The notes beneath the pieces were generated by a model. That model was not told the DNA's origin and did no database searches. It worked only from the letters and a program-made list of their open reading frames with translations. The position numbers and the translations under genes were made by a program. Source: Alistipes sp. (lineage in GTDB: Bacteria > Bacteroidota > Bacteroidia > Bacteroidales > Rikenellaceae). From it: a DNA stretch of 10,487 nt. The DNA lies in NCBI GenBank assembly GCA_017380955.1, contig JAFOCZ010000105.1:1-10487 (forward strand), read 5' to 3'. Below are positions 6,828 through 10,487 of the stretch, one piece after another; position 1 is the stretch's first letter, and each line of letters opens with the position of its first letter.

Positions 6828-6855
6828 AATAGAGCGACCTCTTGGTCGCTCTATT
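6828..6855 (+). terminator. Terminator of luxS-mtnN
   Basis: A perfect 12-bp stem (6828-6839 with 6844-6855) closed by a TCTT loop begins 20 bp after the mtnN stop. A short T-rich stretch (ATTTAGTT) follows. It is nearly symmetric and could also stop minus-strand transcripts from the right. Confidence 0.8.
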
Positions 6856-6856
6856 T

Positions 6857-6908
6857 AGTTAGTAATGAGGAATTAGTAATTAGTAATCTTGTCGCCTCTG
6901 CGAGGCGA
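6857..6908. repeat. TTAGTAAT repeats followed by a GTCGC hairpin
   Basis: The unit AATTAGT occurs in tandem at 6871-6886, preceded by a looser copy at 6858-6866. It is followed by a perfect 7-bp stem with a 3-nt loop (6892-6898 with 6902-6908). The same arrangement recurs after queG at 10125-10155 with a different stem sequence. Confidence 0.65.
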
Positions 6909-6924
6909 TAATAGAAACACACTA

Positions 6925-7031
6925 TGTCATTCTGAGTGGAACGTAGTGGAGTCGAGCGTTGCGATTAAGGTGAGAGCAGAACAAGTTTACTTGTTATGCC
7001 GAGCCGTAGCAACGAAGAGGAGCGTAGTGAA
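6925..7031. repeat. Two copies of a TGTYATNCYGAG dispersed repeat
   Basis: Copy A starts at 6925 (TGTCATTCTGAG, then GGAACGTAGTGGAG). Copy B starts at 6992 (TGTTATGCCGAG, ending in GAGCGTAGTGAAC). Related copies occur at 10247 on the plus strand and 10351 on the minus strand. Sequences of this type are familiar from Bacteroidales intergenic regions. Confidence 0.6.
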
Positions 7032-7069
7032 CTTAAAGGGGGATTTAGGGGGAATGTGGATGTGAAAAT

Positions 7070-7096
7070 GCAGCATAAATGCGCGCATTTTGCTGC
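7070..7096. repeat. Hairpin with GCAGCA/TGCTGC stem
   Basis: The outer 6-bp stem (7070-7075 with 7091-7096) encloses the 14-bp palindrome AAATGCGCGCATTT, with one unpaired T. Its role is unknown, and it abuts the tRNA-like segment at 7091-7113. Confidence 0.5.
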
Positions 7097-7156
7097 TCAG
7101 GCTTGAACTGACGGATGCTGACGCACCCGTAGGGTTATGTTTACAATCCACCCAAA

Positions 7157-7176
7157 CCCTCCTTTGATAAGGAGGG
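7157..7176. repeat. 8-bp stem-loop CCCTCCTT/AAGGAGGG
   Basis: A perfect 8-bp stem with a TGAT loop. It lies in the C-rich block that is roughly complementary to the G-rich block near 7038-7052, so both may belong to one degenerate inverted-repeat element. Confidence 0.5.
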
Positions 7177-7200
7177 CTTAAGAGGTCGTCAGTCCATCTA

Positions 7201-7247
7201 TTCACAAAAACAAATCGAGAGGTTCAACCATAAGGCTAAACCTCTCG
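7201..7247 (-). terminator. Rho-independent terminator of tRNA-Thr
   Basis: A perfect 9-bp stem (7216-7224 with 7239-7247) begins 5 bp beyond the tRNA 3' end on the minus strand. On that strand it is followed by the U-rich run ATTTGTTTTTG. Strand, spacing and tail all fit the tRNA. Confidence 0.85.
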
Positions 7248-7252
7248 CTTCG

Positions 7253-7324
<72 letters not shown>

Positions 7325-7356
7325 AATTAATAAACCCTACTCATTTTATGAGCGCA

Positions 7357-7387
7357 CAAAAGTACATAAGATTTTTGAATCTGCAAA
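7357..7387 (-). promoter_or_regulatory. Complete promoter for tRNA-Thr (-33 TTTG, -7 TACTTTTG)
   Basis: On the minus strand TTTG (7384-7387) and TACTTTTG (7357-7364) are separated by exactly 19 bp. This matches the Bacteroidota consensus TTTG-N19-TAnnTTTG. The box ends 32 bp before the mature tRNA 5' end, leaving a leader of roughly 28 nt that must be removed by RNase P. The -33 element lies inside the terminator hairpin of the ligase gene. Confidence 0.85.
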
Positions 7388-7431
7388 CTTTTTGCAGGAA
7401 AAAATGATGTTTTCCTACAAAAAGTCTGCAG
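7381..7431 (-). terminator. Terminator hairpin of the fatty-acid CoA ligase gene
   Basis: A 22-nt inverted repeat (7381-7402 with 7410-7431, 7-nt loop, 20/22 matches) starts 17 bp after the ligase stop codon. Both mismatches become G-U pairs in minus-strand RNA but C-A mismatches in plus-strand RNA, so the full 22-bp stem forms only in the ligase transcript. No U-run follows, so termination may depend on stem strength, or the stem may protect the mRNA 3' end. Confidence 0.75.
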
Positions 7432-7448
7432 ATTAGTACATCTTGATG

Positions 7449-9107
7449 CTACTTATCCTGTGAAACGTCGCCTTTGTCGCTCTTCTTGCGACCGAGGTTA
7501 TAGCGGCGAATCTTCTTCGTAGGAGTCTTCTCGAACTCACCCTCGTTGTCTACGACCTTGGTAATTTTCGAGAAGCGGTTAACCTTAGAGTTCACATACT
7601 CCAAGACCTCGCGCTTGATCTCCTCCATCTTGAGTTGCACCTGCTCCGAGTTCACAGCAACCTTATGCTTAAACTCGTCGTATGCCTCCTCCAGGGCTGA
7701 GGTGTCGAAGTGTACAAGGGCAATAAGTTTGCCATCCTCCTCCGTAACAACAGACTCGGCAACAAAGCGGTTGCTGTTGAGTACCTCCTCGATATCCTCG
7801 GGGTAGATGTTCTCACCCGAAGGGCCCACGATCATATTCTTCAGACGACCCTTGATATATATCCAGCCATCCTCGGAGATGTAGCCGAGGTCTCCGGTGC
7901 GGAACCATCCATCCTCGGTGAAGGCCTCGCGTGTAGCAGCCTCATTCTTGTAGTAACCCATCATACAGCAAGGGGTTTTTGCCACAATCTCACCCTGCTT
8001 AGTCTCAGGGTTGATGTTGTCGAGGCGTATCTGCACCGCGGGCAACGCAGGGCCTGTAGAGCCAATGCGTGTCATATCTGTTGTAGCACCTGCCAAAAGT
8101 GGGGCAGTCTCGGTAAGGCCATAGCCGATACCATAAGGGAAACCACCCTCGTGCAAGAAGCGCTCAGCATCAGAGTCGAACTTCGCACCGCCAATAGCGA
8201 AGAAGCGCATACGGCCACCGAAGATCTTCTTCAACTGCGCACCTGCCACCTTATGCAGCAACTTACGCGACCAGTCCCAGCCGTACAACTTGCGCAACAC
8301 GGCGTTCTTCTGGAACGTAGGGAGAATCTTGCCACGGTATATCTTCTCCATAATGAGAGGCACAGAGGCGATAACCGTAGGGCGTACCGCTGTCAGCGCT
8401 GGCATAAGTGCCGATGCGGTAGGTGGTCGGTCGAGGTAGTGGATGCGTGCGCCGCGCGAGAATGGGTAGATCATACCGAGCGTACACTCATAGGTGTGTG
8501 CCAAAGGCAAAATAGAGAGCAATACGTCATTCTCGTTGTAGTCGAAGAGTGGTGGGATGATTGTTGTCTGCGCTGCGATGTTGTAGTGCGAGAGCATCAC
8601 GCCCTTAGGCTTCGATGTAGTACCCGAGGTGTAGATGATAACAGCCAAATCCTCAGGCTGTGGAATCTTAGCCTCGGCTCTCTCCTCCACGCGCTGCGAG
8701 ATGATGTTGAGACCCTTGGTGCGGATCACGATATTCATCTTCTCGACGGTAGCCTTCGAGAGTTTGGTGTAGAGTTTGTCGGAAACGAGGATTGCCTTAG
8801 CCTCCGAGTGCTCGATGATGAGATCCAACTCTGCGCCTGTGAAGTCGGGGAGAATAGGCACAGCAACCATGCCTGCAGATGTCACTGCGAAGTACGAAAC
8901 GCCCCAGTTGGGCATACTGCTACTCAATATTACGACCTTATCGCCAGCGCCTACGCCAGCGTTAAGGAGCATCTTCTGCACCTTGTCGACACGCTCACCA
9001 ACCTCCTTGTATGACACATCCTCGCCGCCAATCATTGAGAATGCTATGCGGTTTGCGAACTTCTTGACACTATGCTTAACGATTTCGTAAAGAGTGTTAA
9101 AAGTCAT
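7449..9107 (-). CDS. fadD: Long-chain-fatty-acid--CoA ligase (AMP-forming)
   Basis: A 552-aa member of the ANL adenylating family that activates fatty acids to acyl-AMP and then acyl-CoA. The motifs are in order: phosphate-binding loop YTSGTTSKPKG (159-169), YGLTET (329-334), FRTGDLGY (402-409) followed by GWIYIKGRLKNMI (414-426) with the hinge region, and the C-terminal FEKTPTKKIRRY, where Lys532 aligns with the adenylation lysine. The PSGENIYPEDIE segment is typical of long-chain acyl-CoA synthetases. The length is normal. There is no signal peptide, so it acts in the cytoplasm or at the inner membrane face. It is monocistronic by layout, with a strong 3' hairpin at 7381-7431 and divergent queG upstream. 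Chain-length preference cannot be read from sequence. A clear -7 box was not found; TATCTTGC near 9149-9156 on the minus strand is a weak candidate. Confidence 0.92.
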   Translation of the reverse strand: MTFNTLYEIVKHSVKKFANRIAFSMIGGEDVSYKEVGERVDKVQKMLLNAGVGAGDKVVILSSSMPNWGVSYFAVTSAGMVAVPILPDFTGAELDLIIEHSEAKAILVSDKLYTKLSKATVEKMNIVIRTKGLNIISQRVEERAEAKIPQPEDLAVIIYTSGTTSKPKGVMLSHYNIAAQTTIIPPLFDYNENDVLLSILPLAHTYECTLGMIYPFSRGARIHYLDRPPTASALMPALTAVRPTVIASVPLIMEKIYRGKILPTFQKNAVLRKLYGWDWSRKLLHKVAGAQLKKIFGGRMRFFAIGGAKFDSDAERFLHEGGFPYGIGYGLTETAPLLAGATTDMTRIGSTGPALPAVQIRLDNINPETKQGEIVAKTPCCMMGYYKNEAATREAFTEDGWFRTGDLGYISEDGWIYIKGRLKNMIVGPSGENIYPEDIEEVLNSNRFVAESVVTEEDGKLIALVHFDTSALEEAYDEFKHKVAVNSEQVQLKMEEIKREVLEYVNSKVNRFSKITKVVDNEGEFEKTPTKKIRRYNLGRKKSDKGDVSQDK

Positions 9108-9178
9108 AATTAAAAAATTTTAGTAAATGATTACTATACAAATCGGGTGCAAGATACCAATAATTTATTAAAATTTGC

Positions 9179-9186
9179 TAATTTTG
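9179..9186 (+). promoter_or_regulatory. Candidate -7 box TAATTTTG for queG
   Basis: TAATTTTG fits TAnnTTTG and ends 17 bp before the queG ATG. The surrounding 9108-9203 divergent region is very A/T-rich. No TTTG is seen 19 bp upstream, so the -33 half is unsupported. Confidence 0.5.
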
Positions 9187-9203
9187 CCATAAAATAATTT
9201 TCA

Positions 9204-10127
9204 ATGATACCGCGAAATCTCATTATAAACGCCGCCCTGGGGGAGGGCTTCGATCTTGTCGGTGTTGTGCCTGCCGAGGCTATGCTTGCCGAGCGTAACA
9301 AGTTCAGCGAGTGGCTGTTGCAGGGCTCACACTCCTCGCTGTCGTACCTCGAACGCAATGTCGAAAAACGCTTCGACCCGTCGCTTTTGGTCGAGGGTTG
9401 TCGCAGTGTCGTTGTTTGTGCTGTTTCGTATCTATCGCCCTATAGCAGGGGCTATGCGGAGGACTGTCGCACAAAAATCGCATCATATGCCCTTGCCCGC
9501 GACTACCACGTGACTATCAAGACTATGCTTGGGCGTGTGGCACAGCGCCTTGCGGAGTATGCTCCCGAGATGCGTTTTCGTGCCTTCACCGACTCTGCAC
9601 CCGTAGCCGAGAAGAGCCTCGCGGTGCGCGCAGGATTGGGGTGGATAGGGCGTAACACGTTGGTCGTAAATCCACGTCTCGGTTCTATGATGCACCTCGG
9701 TGAGTTGTTCATTAGCGAGGATGTCGATGGCTACGACACACCTATGACAGGCGTGGGCTGTGGCACGTGTCGTCGTTGCGTTGAGGCATGCCCCAATGGC
9801 GCTATTTCCGACGATAGAACTATCAACACCCACCGCTGCATATCGTGTCGCACCATAGAGCGCGAGGGCTCCGAGACGCCTATAACCCTCGATGGCTGGA
9901 TATATGGCTGCGATGCCTGCCAGAGTGTCTGCCCCTTCAACCGCCACGCCCCCGAGCACCGCAACCCACTCTTCGATCCACTCTTCGACCCTACAGCGCT
10001 GGATGCTGCGGCGTGGCTTGCTATGAGCGACACGGAGTTTGAGGCAATGGCCGGCACCACGGCAATGCCTCGCGCAGGACTTGAGAGGATAAAGGGAAAC
10101 ATAACGTTTCCAATGAGTAATGATTAA
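9204..10127 (+). CDS. queG: Epoxyqueuosine reductase QueG
   Basis: A 307-aa QueG, the cobalamin-dependent Fe-S enzyme that reduces epoxyqueuosine to queuosine in tRNAs for Asn, Asp, His and Tyr. The catalytic region is FTDSAPVAEKSLAVRAGLGWIGRNT, with Asp130 as the expected general acid. Two 4Fe-4S clusters are encoded by C-x2-C-x2-C-x3-CP (C186, C189, C192, C196) and by C212 with C-x2-C-x3-CP (C236, C239, C243). An additional Cys215 stands where the family usually has Tyr (CISCRTIE instead of CISYLTIE). The protein ends without the C-terminal HEAT-like domain seen in longer homologues, as is usual for the short form. The ATG is preceded by a -7 box at 9179. No other queuosine genes are in the window. 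Confidence 0.95.
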   Translation: MIPRNLIINAALGEGFDLVGVVPAEAMLAERNKFSEWLLQGSHSSLSYLERNVEKRFDPSLLVEGCRSVVVCAVSYLSPYSRGYAEDCRTKIASYALARDYHVTIKTMLGRVAQRLAEYAPEMRFRAFTDSAPVAEKSLAVRAGLGWIGRNTLVVNPRLGSMMHLGELFISEDVDGYDTPMTGVGCGTCRRCVEACPNGAISDDRTINTHRCISCRTIEREGSETPITLDGWIYGCDACQSVCPFNRHAPEHRNPLFDPLFDPTALDAAAWLAMSDTEFEAMAGTTAMPRAGLERIKGNITFPMSND

Positions 10128-10155
10128 TTAGTAATGTGTCGCTCCGTTGGAGCGA
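10125..10155 (+). terminator. Hairpin after queG, second copy of the TTAGTAAT-GTCGC module
   Basis: ATTAGTAAT is followed by a perfect 7-bp stem with GTT loop (10139-10145 with 10149-10155) and ATTTAG. The hairpin starts 11 bp after the queG stop and may terminate it, though the T tail is short. Layout matches the module at 6871-6908. Confidence 0.55.
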
Positions 10156-10246
10156 TTTAGTGATGGGTATTTATAGGGACTAATAGGTATTGATGGGTAA
10201 CTCCCCAAAATTCCCCATAACTCCCCATAGTCCCGGAAACACAAAA

Positions 10247-10351
10247 TGTCATCCCGAGCCTGCCGAGGGATCTCCTCGTTATATACACCGCTGACAACGT
10301 GCGCCCAGCGAGTTGATTCTTCACCTTCACTACGTTCCGTTCAGAATTACA
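10247..10351. repeat. Inverted pair of TGTCATNCYGAG-type repeats
   Basis: The left copy starts at 10247 (TGTCATCCCGAG, then GAGGGATCTC). The right copy is on the minus strand from 10351 (TGTAATTCTGAA, then CGGAACGTAGTGAAG) and closely resembles copy A at 6925. The facing ends give the 105-bp segment a MITE-like outline without any coding capacity. Confidence 0.5.
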
Positions 10352-10370
10352 TACACGCTCCCCATCTCTC

Positions 10371-10410
10371 AAAAAAAACAAAAAAAGCAGCACCCCGAAA
10401 GGTGCTGCTT
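10371..10410 (-). terminator. Rho-independent terminator of the right-edge gene
   Basis: A perfect 10-bp stem (10385-10394 with 10401-10410, 6-nt loop) is followed on the minus strand by an almost unbroken run of about 15 T residues with one G. It lies 20 bp beyond the stop codon at 10431. This is the most canonical terminator in the window. Confidence 0.93.
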
Positions 10411-10430
10411 AGTGTTAAGCAAATGTAATA

Positions 10431-10487
10431 TTACAACTGGCACTCAACGCCGTTAATCTTTACTTTTGCATCGTTACGAGAGAAGAT
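10431..10487 (-). CDS. 3' end of an unidentified minus-strand gene (partial)
   Basis: The minus strand is open from the window edge to a TAA at 10431-10433 and encodes the last 18 residues, IFSRNDAKVKINGVECQL. The strong terminator 20 bp downstream on the same strand supports this as a true gene end. The tail is too short to recognise a family. The cut is made by the window edge and does not indicate a broken gene. Confidence 0.7.
   Translation of the reverse strand: MFSRNDAKVKINGVECQL

Larger units (their letters stand above)
6808..7252. other. Gene-free repeat-rich intergenic region
   Basis: No gene is supported between mtnN and tRNA-Thr. The stretch holds the mtnN terminator (6828-6855), TTAGTAAT repeats with a hairpin (6857-6908), two TGTYATNCYGAG repeats (6925-7031), a hairpin at 7070-7096, a degenerate tRNA 3'-end copy (7091-7113), a hairpin at 7157-7176 and the tRNA terminator (7201-7247). 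G-rich GGGGGATTTAGGGGG (near 7038-7052) and C-rich CCACCCAAACCCTCC (near 7149-7162) blocks are roughly complementary. An open frame at 6987-7205 lies entirely on these repeats and lacks any coding signature. Confidence 0.75.
10128..10430. other. Gene-free repeat region between queG and the right-edge gene
   Basis: No gene is supported. Besides the queG-proximal hairpin there is a long imperfect stem (10176-10234: GGGACTA with TAGTCCC enclosing repeated CCCCATAACTCCCC-like runs), two copies of TGATGGGTA (10161, 10191), an inverted pair of TGTCATCCCGAG-type repeats (10247-10351) and a strong minus-strand terminator. The open frame at 10157-10393 on the minus strand is built from these repeats. 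Confidence 0.7.

Noticed and set aside
6871..6886. Possible CRISPR or long tandem array in the AATTAGT repeats
   Set aside because: The unit is 7 bp with barely more than two copies and no spacers.
6987..7205. 72-codon minus-strand open frame
   Set aside because: It runs across hairpins and dispersed repeats and the tRNA terminator tail; composition is that of repeats.
7710..9014. 434-codon open frame on the plus strand
   Set aside because: It lies antisense within the acyl-CoA ligase gene, whose reading frame shows all family motifs in order. The plus-strand translation is rich in Cys, Arg and His with no motif, as expected for a mirror of biased codons.
9483..9959. 158-codon minus-strand open frame within queG
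   Set aside because: It is a shadow of queG, whose Fe-S motifs are complete in the plus frame.
10157..10393. 78-codon minus-strand open frame
   Set aside because: It spans the T-rich terminator tail and the intergenic repeats and has no upstream promoter of its own.

Overview
The window looks like chromosomal DNA of a Bacteroidales bacterium, probably a gut member. The evidence is the gene families (GSCFA protein, DUF2851 protein, PafA-like phosphatase homologue, QueG without a HEAT domain), Bacteroidota-type -7 promoter boxes (TAnnTTTG) in front of several genes, weak or absent Shine-Dalgarno sequences, and intergenic repeats of the TTAGTAAT / TGTCATTCTGAG kind. I cannot name the genus with confidence; an Alistipes/Rikenellaceae-like or Muribaculaceae-like origin would fit.

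Layout. Positions 154-3521 (minus strand) hold a four-gene cluster, in transcription order: an exported alkaline-phosphatase-superfamily protein whose active site looks dismantled, SufE (sulfur transfer for Fe-S assembly), a SufT/MIP18-type Fe-S protein, and a DUF2851 protein lacking the usual N-terminal part. Upstream on the same strand, 3538-5626, a membrane acyltransferase-3 gene is followed after 1 nt by a GSCFA (SGNH-hydrolase-like) gene. These two diverge from luxS-mtnN (5703-6807, plus strand), the two enzymes that detoxify S-adenosylhomocysteine and release AI-2 precursor. The 76-bp divergent region carries a perfect inverted repeat whose arms contain the two opposing -7 boxes.

Positions 6808-7252 contain no gene. 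They hold the luxS-mtnN terminator and a cluster of dispersed repeats, hairpins and a degenerate copy of the 3' end of the neighbouring tRNA. A tRNA-Thr(GGT) gene on the minus strand (7253-7324) has its own promoter and terminator. The promoter's -33 element lies inside the terminator hairpin of the next gene, a long-chain-fatty-acid CoA ligase (7449-9107, minus). Divergent from the ligase is queG (9204-10127, plus), the last enzyme of queuosine synthesis. Positions 10128-10430 again hold repeats, sharing families with the 6857-7031 block, and a strong minus-strand terminator. The last 57 bases are the 3' end of an unidentified minus-strand gene.

Functional links: SufE and SufT serve Fe-S assembly, and QueG is a Fe-S enzyme. 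LuxS and MtnN act consecutively in one pathway. The acyltransferase and GSCFA pair resembles, as two separate proteins, the AT3-SGNH fusions known from cell-surface acylation. The most notable observations are the predicted pseudo-phosphatase, the half-length DUF2851 protein, the symmetric divergent promoter, the terminator/promoter overlap at the tRNA, and covarying hairpin repeats. I found no CRISPR array, phage, transposase or defence system.
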